A stretch of DNA of 32,247 bases. Origin: Nitrospinae bacterium CG11_big_fil_rev_8_21_14_0_20_56_8 (GTDB lineage: Bacteria > Nitrospinota > Nitrospinia > Nitrospinales > VA-1). Made by a program: the position numbers and the translations under genes. The notes under the pieces were generated by a model. The model saw only the letters and a program-made list of their open reading frames with translations. It was not told the origin of the DNA and did not search any database. Shown piece after piece: positions 8,438 through 16,567 of this stretch. The stretch's first letter is position 1. Each line of letters starts with the position of its first letter. The stretch is from the NCBI GenBank assembly GCA_002796165.1, contig PCWF01000189.1:1-32247 (forward strand), in the 5' to 3' direction.

Positions 8438-9496
8438 TTAAACCACGGTTTTCTGGATTTCAAAGATTTCCCGAATGATATCGGCGCATTGATACTTGAG
8501 GTCCCATCCGGGGTAGTGGGATTTGAATTTGCCAACGTCGCTGATCCACCAGATGTGGTCTCCCCGGCGGTTTTGCGGAACGTGCTCGTAACGGAGCTTT
8601 TTGCCGACAATCTCCTGGGTCATTTCCACCGCTTCAAGCATGGAGCAGTAGCTGAACCGGGCTCCTCCGATATTGTAAACCTCTCCCGAGCGGGGGGCCT
8701 GAAAAAAGTGGTAGAAAGCGTTAACAAGATCCAGGGAATGGATGTTGTCGCGGACCTGTTTCCCCTTGTACCCGTAAATCTTATAAGGCGTTCCGGAAAG
8801 GCAGGCGCGAACCAGGTAGGAAAGGAATCCGTGAAGTTCGGTTCCGGAATGGCGCGGACCGGTGAGGCAACCGCCCCGGAACGTTCCCGTTTTGAGGTTG
8901 AAGTAGCGGCCGTATTCCTGGGTCATGATGTCCGCTGCGACCTTGGAGGCTCCGAACAGGCTGTGCAGGTTCTGGTCGATGGACATGGTTTCATCGATTC
9001 CCCGGTGCCATTTGTGGTCGGGAGCCAACTCATAGCGGGTCTCCTGTTCCTGAAGGGGGAGAGAGTTGGGCAGGTCGCCGTATACCTTGTTGGTGGAGGT
9101 GAAAATAAAAACGGCTTCGGGGCAATATCTGCGGAAGGATTCGAGAAGTACAAGGGTTCCATTGGCATTCACGCTGAAATCCTTCAGAGGGTCCCGGGCC
9201 GCCCAATCATGCGAGGGTTGGCCCGCCGCGTGGATGATGAGGACCGTTTCCTTGCCATAGGTCCTGAATATGTCTTCGATGGCTTTTTCGTTCCGGATGT
9301 CTATCGAGTGATGCTGGTATCGCTTATATTTTTTTTCGAGGAGAAGGCGGTTCCATTCGGTATTCGCGTCTTTCCCGAAAAACTCCATACGCATGTTGTT
9401 GTCGATACCGACGACGTCATATCCTTTTTCACAAAAGAATCCGGCGGCTTCGGACCCGATGAGGCCCGCGGACCCGGTTATCACCACGACGGACAA
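8438..9496 (-). CDS. extended SDR epimerase/dehydratase with FxxxK in place of YxxxK
   Basis: This 352-residue extended SDR begins VVVITGSAGLIGSEAAGFF, so the NAD motif is GSAGLIG. It has FTSTNKVYGD (132-141) as the Ser/Thr patch. The family Tyr of YxxxK is Phe181, with Lys185 retained (SLFGASK). Further on it reads GGCLTGPRHSGTELHGFL and GYKGKQVRDNIHSLDLV, then HIWWISDVGKF. I recall these as typical of a recurring subgroup annotated as NAD-dependent epimerase. The start is TTG at 9496, supported by GGGAG upstream with about nine bases of spacing; GTG codons two and three triplets downstream are alternatives. It sits between the GME-like gene (54-base gap) and the second epimerase. The missing Tyr may change the chemistry or be compensated. 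Confidence 0.86.
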   Translation of the reverse strand: MSVVVITGSAGLIGSEAAGFFCEKGYDVVGIDNNMRMEFFGKDANTEWNRLLLEKKYKRYQHHSIDIRNEKAIEDIFRTYGKETVLIIHAAGQPSHDWAARDPLKDFSVNANGTLVLLESFRRYCPEAVFIFTSTNKVYGDLPNSLPLQEQETRYELAPDHKWHRGIDETMSIDQNLHSLFGASKVAADIMTQEYGRYFNLKTGTFRGGCLTGPRHSGTELHGFLSYLVRACLSGTPYKIYGYKGKQVRDNIHSLDLVNAFYHFFQAPRSGEVYNIGGARFSYCSMLEAVEMTQEIVGKKLRYEHVPQNRRGDHIWWISDVGKFKSHYPGWDLKYQCADIIREIFEIQKTVV

Positions 9497-9550
9497 GGTT
9501 TAAATCTCCCTTTGTTTCAGGATTCAAGGATGGAATGGAAAACCGGGCCT

Positions 9551-10579
9551 TTAGCCGACATATCTCTTGTCGGTCACTTCGGGAATTTCTGAAGAAGCTT
9601 CCAGGCCTACGCCTTGGGCGCGCAATGTTTCAATTTCACCCTTGATCCAGAAGTAGGTTTTTTCAAGACCGGTGTTTAGGGAAATGGAGGGCCTCCAGCC
9701 CAGGACTTTTTGGATCAGGGAATTGTCGCTGTTTCGCCCGCGGACTCCCAACGGGCCTTCGATGTACTTTTTGGTCAGATGCTTTTTTTCGAAGGACATG
9801 GCGATATCGGCAAGGTGATTGATTTCCACCAACTCGTCACTTCCGAGGTTCAGAGGATGCGGATAATCCCCCCGCATGATCTTGAGGGTCCCCTCGACAC
9901 AGTCATCGATAAACATGAAGCTCCTCTGTTGTTTTCCATCTCCCCAGATCTCAATTTCTCCTTTGGAGGCGGTCAGTATCACTTTCCGGCACATGGCGGC
10001 GGGAGCTTTTTCCCGTCCCCCGCGCCAAGTCCCATTGGGGCCATATACATTGTGATACCGGGCCACCCGGGTGACGAGGCCATAATCCTCACGAAAATAC
10101 TGGCATAGAAGTTCCGAGAAGAGTTTTTCCCACCCATATCCCGCTTCGGGCATAGCGGGGTATGCCATGTCTTCGCTTAAGGCCGGGTTGTTCAAGTCCT
10201 TCTGCAATTCCGTGTTGTAAGCGCAAGCGCTACTGGAGTAAAAAAAACGACGGGCCTGATATTTTCGCGCGGCTTCCAGCACATTGGTGGAGATGAGAAC
10301 GCTGTCGCGCATGATCAGGGCCCGGTAATTTTCGATGAACCCCATCCCACCCATATTGGCGGCAAGATTATAAACCTCGTCAAATTGGCCGCACGAACGG
10401 AAAATAGCCTCGGTTTCCTCCTTATAACGCAGGTCTACATTGAAAAATCGGTCGGCGGGGCTCCGTTCAAATTCCGGGTATTTCCAGTCGGCGGCGATGA
10501 CGGTTTCCCCGTCCGCTTTCAGTTTTTTTACCAGACAATGGCCGATAAAACCCCCAGCCCCGGTAACGAGAATCAGCAT
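9551..10579 (-). CDS. GDP-mannose 3,5-epimerase-like protein
   Basis: This 342-residue extended SDR matches plant GDP-mannose 3,5-epimerase segment by segment. It has NLAANMGGMGF (71-81), FFYSSSACAY with Cys119 at the catalytic cysteine position, GYGWEKL with Tyr148/Lys152, and FGxGTW-type NGTWRGGREKAPAA with Lys191 at the second acid/base position. It closes with VRGRNSDNSLIQKVLGW and YFWIKGEIE. Those residues perform oxidation at C4 and epimerisation at C3 and C5, giving GDP-L-galactose (and GDP-L-gulose). The ATG at 10579 has AAAGGAT just upstream. It is the first gene of the nine-gene minus-strand operon. The enzyme is best known from plants but does occur in bacteria. Function is likely, although the family also includes less defined relatives. 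Confidence 0.88.
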   Translation of the reverse strand: MLILVTGAGGFIGHCLVKKLKADGETVIAADWKYPEFERSPADRFFNVDLRYKEETEAIFRSCGQFDEVYNLAANMGGMGFIENYRALIMRDSVLISTNVLEAARKYQARRFFYSSSACAYNTELQKDLNNPALSEDMAYPAMPEAGYGWEKLFSELLCQYFREDYGLVTRVARYHNVYGPNGTWRGGREKAPAAMCRKVILTASKGEIEIWGDGKQQRSFMFIDDCVEGTLKIMRGDYPHPLNLGSDELVEINHLADIAMSFEKKHLTKKYIEGPLGVRGRNSDNSLIQKVLGWRPSISLNTGLEKTYFWIKGEIETLRAQGVGLEASSEIPEVTDKRYVG

Positions 10580-11094
10580 GGTTATCCTTTAAACGAGGAT
10601 GACAGAAGGGTTGATTTTTAAAAGAAACTGCAAGATTGGAACCTGACGTAAATTACATTTTTCGAACGGGAGCTTCGTTTGCGATTTCGGGTCCAAACCA
10701 ATCCATTCCGCGGCTGGATTCAGGGGAAGGAAAGGGCCCCCCAAGCTTATAATCTCATTTCGAAATATAAATCAAAAAACTTGAGGGTAAGGTATCCTCC
10801 AGCTTTTACCGAAAAGGAGAACTGGGACGGGTAAGGGCCGTATTCGGTGGAACACGGTAAGGATTCGGGGCGAAAAACGGGCCAATTTCAACCGTTCCCA
10901 AGTTAACCAAAGCATAAAAAAAAATCAACATTTATATTGTTCGTTTTGATTTCAAAGGGAAAATTATTTTATGATTAAAAGCATTTACCACAAGCCGTAT
11001 GCGTGGCAATTTTAATGTGTTATAGTTCCAGTAGGAACCGGGTTTCTTTGTCGACGACTATTTGTTTTCCCTTTTACAAGGAAGATAATTCACA
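10580..11094. other. divergent intergenic region between the minus-strand operon and the radical SAM gene
   Basis: This 515-base stretch is AT-rich around 10740-10980 and separates two divergent transcription units. It should hold both promoters. A candidate plus-strand promoter is listed separately. A small inverted repeat, GTTCC-AGTA-GGAAC, lies near 11026-11039. On the minus strand I see only weak AT-rich -10-like elements near 10745-10775. No ORF here looks coding. Confidence 0.5.
10946..10975 (+). promoter_or_regulatory. candidate sigma-70-type promoter for the radical SAM gene
   Basis: TTGATT at 10946-10951 and TATGAT at 10970-10975 are separated by 18 bases. They match the -35 and -10 consensus at four and five of six positions. 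Transcription would start near 10982 and leave a leader of about 113 bases before the ATG at 11095. AT-rich DNA makes chance matches likely, so this is a prediction only. Confidence 0.35.
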
Positions 11095-12501
11095 ATGAGA
11101 GTTCTGCTTGTTCAACCGTTCAAAGATGCCGGATTGTCCAACCAATCCTGGCCCCCCATAGGTTTGGGTTATCTCGCGACTTCGGTCCGGAACGCCGGAC
11201 ACGAGGTTCAGATCCTGGATTGTCTGAAGGAATGCCGGGATAATGGGGATTTTGTCCGGGCCGTTGAAAAATTCGACCCTCAGGTGGTGGGGTACAATCT
11301 GTATTCCATTGCGGTGCCCCTTGTTCAGGAGATGCTGGAAGCCCTCCATTTGTCTCGGCCGAAAGTCATCAACATTTTCGGTGGTCCCCATGTGTCTTCT
11401 CTTCCGGATCAGGTTCTCGATGTGATCCCCCATGTCGATTATGCGATTCAAGGAGAGGGCGAGGTTCCTTTGCCCATGCTTCTCAAGGCATTGGAATCGG
11501 GGGTTCACACTTTTGGTGAAATTCCGGGCCTGATTTACCGGGAGGAAGGGATGATAAAGAAAAATCCATCCCATTTTCAAAAGAATATCGAAGAATACGG
11601 ATTTCCCGCCTGGGATCTTATTAAACCCCAGGAATATTTTCAATTTTTTGGAATTGGACCCGACACCGCACCCATATTTTTGTCAAGAGGGTGTCCATTC
11701 CCTTGTACGTTTTGCGCGGCCAGCGTGGTGACCGGGCGGTCTCTTCGATGGCGGGGTTTTGATCATATATTCGAGGAGTTCCGGCTTTTACAAAACGAGT
11801 ATGGAATCAAGCGGTTTGTTCTCGAAGACGAAGGGACGGGAGTTGCCGAAAAATTCCTCACCAAATTCTGCCGTCGGGTCAAGGAGGAAAGTTTCAAGGC
11901 GGCTTTTGCCATGGGGGTCGGGATGCGGCTTGACCAGTATTCTGAAGAGCTTCTCCTTGAGATGCGGGATGCCGGATTTGAAAAGAGGATCGTGCTTGGT
12001 ATTGAGTCGGGAAGCGAGCGGATACTCAATAAAATGAAAAAAGACAGCGATATCGATTTGATTCGGGAGAAAGTAGCTCTTATGGACCGGATGGGATTCG
12101 AACCCAACGGGTATTTTATCGTCGGATTCCCCAGCGAAACCCGGGAAGAAATCGAGAAGACCATTCAACTGGCTTTGAGTCTTCCGATCCGGGAAGCCAG
12201 TTTCACCGCGTTTCAGCCGCTTCCCGCGACACCTGCGACGGATGAATTGATCGCAAACGGTGAACTCCCTCCCGATTACGACTTCAGCAAACTGGTTCAG
12301 AACGGGATTGCATATGCGCCCAAAGGAATGACGGTGGAAGAGTTGGAACGCATCCGGAAAAGGGCCATCCTCCGATTTTATTTGCGGCCCAAAATCCTTT
12401 TCAGTTATTTCAAGTCCTTCCGAACCCTCAAATATGCGTTCTGCAAATTTCTTGCGATTTTCACCAAGGATAACGTCATTCCGGAACCCAATTGGTCCTA
12501 G
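11095..12501 (+). CDS. B12-binding-domain radical SAM protein (BchE-like class)
   Basis: This is a 468-residue protein. Residues 1-130 form a cobalamin-binding-like domain (PPIGLGYLATSVRNAGHEV, VVGYNLYS, FGGPHVSSLPDQV, then QGEGEVPL). The canonical DxHxxG cobalamin ligand motif is absent, as in BchE-type proteins. The radical SAM core starts with SRGCPFPCTFCAA, whose Cys200, Cys204 and Cys207 would bind the 4Fe-4S cluster. GIESGSERILNKMKK and GYFIVGFPSET follow as expected for the TIM barrel. The family carries out methylations, cyclisations and similar radical reactions, and the substrate here is unknown. AAGGAAG precedes the ATG by about ten bases. The gene stands divergent from the large polysaccharide operon and 106 bases before the EEP-fold gene. 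Confidence 0.92.
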   Translation: MRVLLVQPFKDAGLSNQSWPPIGLGYLATSVRNAGHEVQILDCLKECRDNGDFVRAVEKFDPQVVGYNLYSIAVPLVQEMLEALHLSRPKVINIFGGPHVSSLPDQVLDVIPHVDYAIQGEGEVPLPMLLKALESGVHTFGEIPGLIYREEGMIKKNPSHFQKNIEEYGFPAWDLIKPQEYFQFFGIGPDTAPIFLSRGCPFPCTFCAASVVTGRSLRWRGFDHIFEEFRLLQNEYGIKRFVLEDEGTGVAEKFLTKFCRRVKEESFKAAFAMGVGMRLDQYSEELLLEMRDAGFEKRIVLGIESGSERILNKMKKDSDIDLIREKVALMDRMGFEPNGYFIVGFPSETREEIEKTIQLALSLPIREASFTAFQPLPATPATDELIANGELPPDYDFSKLVQNGIAYAPKGMTVEELERIRKRAILRFYLRPKILFSYFKSFRTLKYAFCKFLAIFTKDNVIPEPNWS

Positions 12502-12607
12502 CAAACCTGCCCCTTGTCAAGAATGTGTCCTTGCGGATGGAGTCTCTCCCTGGAAGGGGATAGGGATATAATACCGGGTGTCGATTGGTGGGGCTGAGGT
12601 TACCTGA

Positions 12608-13546
12608 ATGAGCCATCTTTTCGATCGCCTTGGATATGTTACATTATTCGCTCTCTGTGCCTTCACTCTTTTGAGCCTGGTCACCGCCTGGAATTGGGTA
12701 TCTGACCTGACCAGCCATTTTCGGGTTCAATATCTGGTCCTTTTGCTTCTTATCTCGATTCTGTTTCTGAGCCGCAAAAGACCGGTTCCCGCCGTGATGT
12801 CCCTCCTTTTTGCCGGGATTAACCTGTTTCCCCTGCTCCCCTTTTTGTTCGGCGCCGCCCCTGCCATGGCGGGAAATCCGGCGCACCGGGTTCTCATGGT
12901 CAATTTGCATCACTATGAAAATGATCAGTATGGGAAAGTCCGGCAACTGATTCGGACCCAGGAACCCGAGGTGATTCTTTTCCTGGAAGTCACCGAGAAG
13001 TGGACCGAAATGCTAAGAGGGGAGTTGGGGGGCTATCCCTACTCTAAAGTAGCACCCAGAGAGGATGCCATGGGAATCGGGCTGTTCAGCCGATTGGAAT
13101 TAAAAGACCTCGAGATCGGCCCGATTGGCGAAACTAACATTCCCTCGGTATTGGGAAGGATGAAGGTCGGGTCGAAGTGGGTCCGGGTGATCGGGACCCA
13201 TCTGATGTCCCCATTGACTCCCCGGTTTACCGAAGATCGGAACAGGCAATTGGGGGCTCTTCAGGAGGTTTTAAACGGGGAGAAGGGATTGAAGATGGTC
13301 TTGGGAGATTTTAACCTGACACCGTGGTCCTCGCTGATGAAAAACTTTGGCCGATCCACCGGGCTGATGGACACCCGCATTGGTCAAGGAATCAAACCCA
13401 CCTGGCCCAGCATGTTCCCTCCCTTGTGGATTCCCATTGAACATTGCATGGTGTCCCCGGAAATCGGTATCCATAAATTCCAAATCGGTCCCGAAGTGGG
13501 GTCGGACCATCTCCCTGTGATTCTGGATTTTTCCATTGCTTCCTGA
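12608..13546 (+). CDS. membrane-anchored endonuclease/exonuclease/phosphatase-family protein
   Basis: This 312-residue protein has three hydrophobic segments at roughly residues 11-27, 40-56 and 62-82. From about 94 an EEP (DNase I-like) domain follows. Family positions visible are Asn99 (VMVNLHHY), Glu127 (FLEVTEKW), His198 (GTHLMSP), Asp234 and Asn236 (GDFNLTP) and Asp300-His301 (GSDHLPV). The position usually written D-H near residue 278 reads E-H (PIEHC). The orientation that puts the catalytic domain outside the inner membrane is inferred. Such proteins may cleave phosphodiesters of nucleic acids or lipids, and YafD-like members are of unknown role. The gene ends three bases before the convergent pentapeptide gene. 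GAGG lies upstream of the ATG. Confidence 0.87.
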   Translation: MSHLFDRLGYVTLFALCAFTLLSLVTAWNWVSDLTSHFRVQYLVLLLLISILFLSRKRPVPAVMSLLFAGINLFPLLPFLFGAAPAMAGNPAHRVLMVNLHHYENDQYGKVRQLIRTQEPEVILFLEVTEKWTEMLRGELGGYPYSKVAPREDAMGIGLFSRLELKDLEIGPIGETNIPSVLGRMKVGSKWVRVIGTHLMSPLTPRFTEDRNRQLGALQEVLNGEKGLKMVLGDFNLTPWSSLMKNFGRSTGLMDTRIGQGIKPTWPSMFPPLWIPIEHCMVSPEIGIHKFQIGPEVGSDHLPVILDFSIAS

Positions 13547-13549
13547 GGT

Positions 13550-14083
13550 TCAGTTTTTATGCCGGCACTCGAATTTCTTGTCGGTGATCCAGGTGATCTC
13601 AAGGTAAGCGGGCAAGCGGGTTTCTTTGTTGAGCAGGGCGGAATTGATCTGTTGGTCCGTCAACCCAACCGCATCCGTCAAATCGGCCCCTTTAAGCTCC
13701 GCCTCCTCAAGATTGACGTTGGCAAGATTGGCGCAGGTAAGATCTGCCAGGGAGAGGTCGGCATCGGCCAGGTTGGCGCCGGAGAGATTGGCTCCGGAAA
13801 GGTTGGCGGATCGGATGTCCGCTTCATTCATATCGGCTCCGGAAAGGTTGGCCTCCCTTAGGTTGGATTTGCTGAGCTTGGATTTGCTCAAGTCGGCTTT
13901 TTCCAGATTGGCCCGGCTCAGGTTGGCGAAGAACAGATTGGCGTAACTGAGGTCTGCTTCGTTGAGGTTTCCTCCGCTGAAGTCGGCGTGGTCAAGGTTT
14001 CCGCCGCTCAGGTTGGCTTTGACGAGGTTGTGTTTGGATTTTTCGGCTTGTTCCCGTTCGGCTTTTCTTAATTCTTCCGTCAT
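13550..14083 (-). CDS. pentapeptide-repeat protein
   Basis: This 177-residue protein has a charged N-terminal helix (MTEELRKAEREQAEKSKHN). About twenty A(D/N)LXX repeats follow at residues 22-140 (such as ANLSGGNLDHADFSGGNL), predicting a right-handed quadrilateral beta-helix with Leu or Phe inward. The tail of roughly 37 residues (TDQQINSALLNKETRLPAYL...) resembles the short non-repeat cap often attached to these helices. No signal peptide or membrane segment is seen, so it is probably cytoplasmic. Pentapeptide proteins include gyrase-protecting DNA mimics (Qnr, MfpA), but many have no known role and nothing here points to gyrase. It follows the aldo/keto reductase gene by 42 bases. Confidence 0.93.
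   Translation of the reverse strand: MTEELRKAEREQAEKSKHNLVKANLSGGNLDHADFSGGNLNEADLSYANLFFANLSRANLEKADLSKSKLSKSNLREANLSGADMNEADIRSANLSGANLSGANLADADLSLADLTCANLANVNLEEAELKGADLTDAVGLTDQQINSALLNKETRLPAYLEITWITDKKFECRHKN
13680..14020 (-). repeat. 15-bp tandem coding repeats of the pentapeptide protein
   Basis: Read on the plus strand this stretch shows a degenerate 15-base periodicity built on units like AGATTGGCTCCGGAA and AGGTTGGCGCCGGAG. It reflects the five-residue repeat of the encoded protein. Several adjacent copies near 13755-13860 are close to each other in sequence, consistent with local unit duplication. Confidence 0.75.
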
Positions 14084-14125
14084 AAAATCGATGTCGATGA
14101 CTATGGAAATCCGAAAGTTTAAAAA

Positions 14126-15025
14126 TCAAAGAGGACTGGTGAGGGACTGGGCTTTCATGAAACCCAAAACATTTTCCTCAATTTCTTTTTTTGCCGTCAT
14201 TCCAATAACGAAGGAATCCACATAATTCACGCTGGATGCAAATGCGAGGGCTTTCTGCGGGGAATGTCCCAGTTTCCCTGCGCCAAAAAGTTTCATGGTC
14301 AGAATTCCTTTTCCCCCCCGATGCATTTCCTGAAGCATCTTTATGGTTTGGTTTCGTAGAGGTTCGTCCGGTTTATGGGGTTCAATCATTTTTGATACCG
14401 AGGGCAGGGCCGCCTTTGGAATTAAAAGCTTGGCCATTTCCACGGCCAAGGGAATGCTGGCTACCTTGGAAAGAAAATCTTCCTGGTAAGAATCCATGCA
14501 GACTCCATCATAATTCAGCCGACCCATTACCACATCGAATTCCTCCATTCGAGAGCCGGTTTCCATTGCCCCAATTCCGTGACAGGAAAATCCGACGGCG
14601 CGCAAAAGGCCTTTCCTTTTTAAATCGATTAAGGCGTTTAGGGCGCCTTTTCTGAGAAAAAAATCGAGAGCGTTTCTCATCCCATGGAGCAAAAACACGT
14701 CGACATAGCCGGTTTTCAATTCCTTAAGTGTGGATTCCACTTCATGGACGGCGGTCTTCCACGAGCATGCGCTCGTTTTGGAAACGAGGACAATATCTTC
14801 TCTTTTTACGCTTTTCAGCGCTTCCCTGAAATGGGGGTAAGTTCGGTAAGAGAAGGCGGTGTCCCAGAGATTGATCCCCAAGTCATAAGCATACAGCAAG
14901 AGATCGCTGAACTCCCTGACGGTCATGTCGCATTGGAGGTTGGTTCCGGAAAACCCAGTTGTCCCCGACCCTATACCCAGCCGGGAAACCAGAATGTCCG
15001 TTTTACCTAAAGGGGATCGGTTCAT
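14126..15025 (-). CDS. aldo/keto reductase
   Basis: This 299-residue TIM-barrel reductase starts MNRSPLGKTDILVSRLGIGS. It has the AKR catalytic tetrad at Asp55 and Tyr60 (LWDTAFSY), Lys83 (VSKTSA) and His114 (FLLHGM). It should reduce a carbonyl with NADPH, but the physiological substrate is unknown. The C-terminal half is shortened and less canonical around the cofactor loop, ending in SFVIGMTAKKEIEENV. That ending is typical of the ferredoxin-less AKR subgroup often encoded beside radical SAM genes. It is 57 bases after the radical SAM gene on the same strand. Purine-rich AAAGGCGGAG precedes the ATG. Confidence 0.9.
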   Translation of the reverse strand: MNRSPLGKTDILVSRLGIGSGTTGFSGTNLQCDMTVREFSDLLLYAYDLGINLWDTAFSYRTYPHFREALKSVKREDIVLVSKTSACSWKTAVHEVESTLKELKTGYVDVFLLHGMRNALDFFLRKGALNALIDLKRKGLLRAVGFSCHGIGAMETGSRMEEFDVVMGRLNYDGVCMDSYQEDFLSKVASIPLAVEMAKLLIPKAALPSVSKMIEPHKPDEPLRNQTIKMLQEMHRGGKGILTMKLFGAGKLGHSPQKALAFASSVNYVDSFVIGMTAKKEIEENVLGFMKAQSLTSPL

Positions 15026-15082
15026 CTCCGCCTTTCTTCGTTGCCCCTGCGCTGGGAATTAAGGGGAATCCTCCGGGTTTCT

Positions 15083-16567
15083 TCAACCCGTTTGCGGAAA
15101 ATATTGGAGCCCTTTTCTGGCCATCCGGGAAAGAAACCATTTAACGCCATTGAAGGCCGCCCCGGGTTTATAAAACGAGTTATAAGCCAGCCACTTCACT
15201 TTTTCCACGGTGGTCACTTTTTGCAGGGAAAGAAGGTCCAGCTCGTCTCTTAATGCAAGGACTTTTTCCGGCGCCACCAGGTCGGAATAAACTTTTTGCC
15301 CATGCTCCACGCCTTCCGCGATTTCCTTTTTCAATTCCTTATAGTAATCGGGGTCCACCAGGCCTTTTTCCACGCACAATTCGTATAACGGGGTTCCGGG
15401 GTAGGGGATCATGCAGGAAACCTGAAACCGATAGAGTTTCTTAATGTTTTTTACGATGAAGGCTCGGGTTTCAAGCATTTCTTCATAGGTTTCGGAAGGG
15501 GTGCCAATGATGAAGGTACCGAGAACATGGATTCCCGCCTCACAGGTCAGGTCGATGGCGCGTTGGTGATCTTCGGCGGTTATTCCTTTGCCCTTGATCA
15601 AGGTCAGCATGCGTTGGTTTGCACTTTCGAACCCATAGTCGATTTCGCAACAACCCGCCTGCTTCATCAGTTTCAAAAGCGGACGGTCGCTCTCTCTGAC
15701 AAGATTGCTCCGAATCTGGACATCCCATTTAACTTTCTTTTGCAAACCTCTGCGGAGGATTTCCTCGCTCAGTTCCTCGGTGTGCGATTTTTTAACGAAA
15801 AAAATATCATCGGTAAAAAAGAACCACCGGGCGTTATATTTTTCGACGGCCTCTTCCATTTCATCGACAATGTATTGGGGTGAATGGAATCTCATGCGCC
15901 CATCGGTGGAAAAATTCACGCAACAGAAGATGCAGGTATAAGGACATCCCCTCGAACCTGCAATGGTCGTGACACCATAGGAGTTCATCCCACGGATGAC
16001 GAAATACCGTTTATTGTAGAAATCGTAATTTAACAAAGCCCGGTCGGGATGGGGAATGGTGTCCAGATCGCTGATCAGTTTCCGGGGTTGGGTTTGAATG
16101 ACCTTGTCCTGATCTTTGAAAGCCAAGCCCTCAATGGAGGACAGGTATTTTGTATTTAATTGTCTGCCATTTTCAATAAACCCATCAACCAGCTCTTTGA
16201 AGGTTGCTTCTCCTTCGCCCGTCACGACAACATCGAAACAGGAATTTTTCAGTAATTGTTCCCATTGAACCGCCGCATGGGCTCCCCCGCAAACCATGAC
16301 CAGATCCCGGCCCGCCCGGGAACGCAATTCGCGGGCCAGATCATACAGAGCGACCACCTGACTGCTCAGGCTGGTGAACCCCACAATATCCGGGTTGAAG
16401 GCCAGGATTTCTCCGATGGGGTCCTTGGACCAGCAGACATCCACCAATTTGACTTCATACCGGTACTTTCCAAACTGCTTCAAATAAGAACTTAAATAGG
16501 TCAGGTTCAATGGGGGAAAGGAGGGGATATTTATGGGGTTAAACAGGCAAATTCTGATTTCGCTCAT
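15083..16567 (-). CDS. B12-binding-domain radical SAM protein
   Basis: This protein is 494 residues long from the ATG at 16567 (MSEIRICLFNPINIPSFPPL). The frame is open 24 codons further upstream, but that extension does not resemble the family. The N-terminal cobalamin-binding-like domain shows PPLNLTYLSSYLK, IVGFTSLSSQ, CGGAHAAV and VTGEGEATF. The radical SAM cluster is SRGCPYTCIFCC with Cys208, Cys212 and Cys215, followed by ADDIFFxKK-like FTDDIFFVKK and GFESANQRML. The family includes hopanoid and lipid modifiers and many methyltransferases, and the target here is unknown. It heads a three-gene minus-strand set with the aldo/keto reductase and pentapeptide gene. The ribosome-binding site is weak. 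Confidence 0.9.
   Translation of the reverse strand: MSEIRICLFNPINIPSFPPLNLTYLSSYLKQFGKYRYEVKLVDVCWSKDPIGEILAFNPDIVGFTSLSSQVVALYDLARELRSRAGRDLVMVCGGAHAAVQWEQLLKNSCFDVVVTGEGEATFKELVDGFIENGRQLNTKYLSSIEGLAFKDQDKVIQTQPRKLISDLDTIPHPDRALLNYDFYNKRYFVIRGMNSYGVTTIAGSRGCPYTCIFCCVNFSTDGRMRFHSPQYIVDEMEEAVEKYNARWFFFTDDIFFVKKSHTEELSEEILRRGLQKKVKWDVQIRSNLVRESDRPLLKLMKQAGCCEIDYGFESANQRMLTLIKGKGITAEDHQRAIDLTCEAGIHVLGTFIIGTPSETYEEMLETRAFIVKNIKKLYRFQVSCMIPYPGTPLYELCVEKGLVDPDYYKELKKEIAEGVEHGQKVYSDLVAPEKVLALRDELDLLSLQKVTTVEKVKWLAYNSFYKPGAAFNGVKWFLSRMARKGLQYFPQTG

Noticed and set aside
7365..8441. 358-codon plus-strand frame opposite the epimerase gene
   Set aside because: It covers almost exactly the reverse strand of a clear SDR, with no motif of its own.
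8489..9592. 367-codon plus-strand frame opposite the FxxxK SDR
   Set aside because: Same reason: antisense shadow of a conserved enzyme, no domain or ribosome-binding site.
11788..12504. 238-codon minus-strand frame opposite the first radical SAM gene
   Set aside because: Antisense to the conserved barrel, and composition shows no fold or signal.
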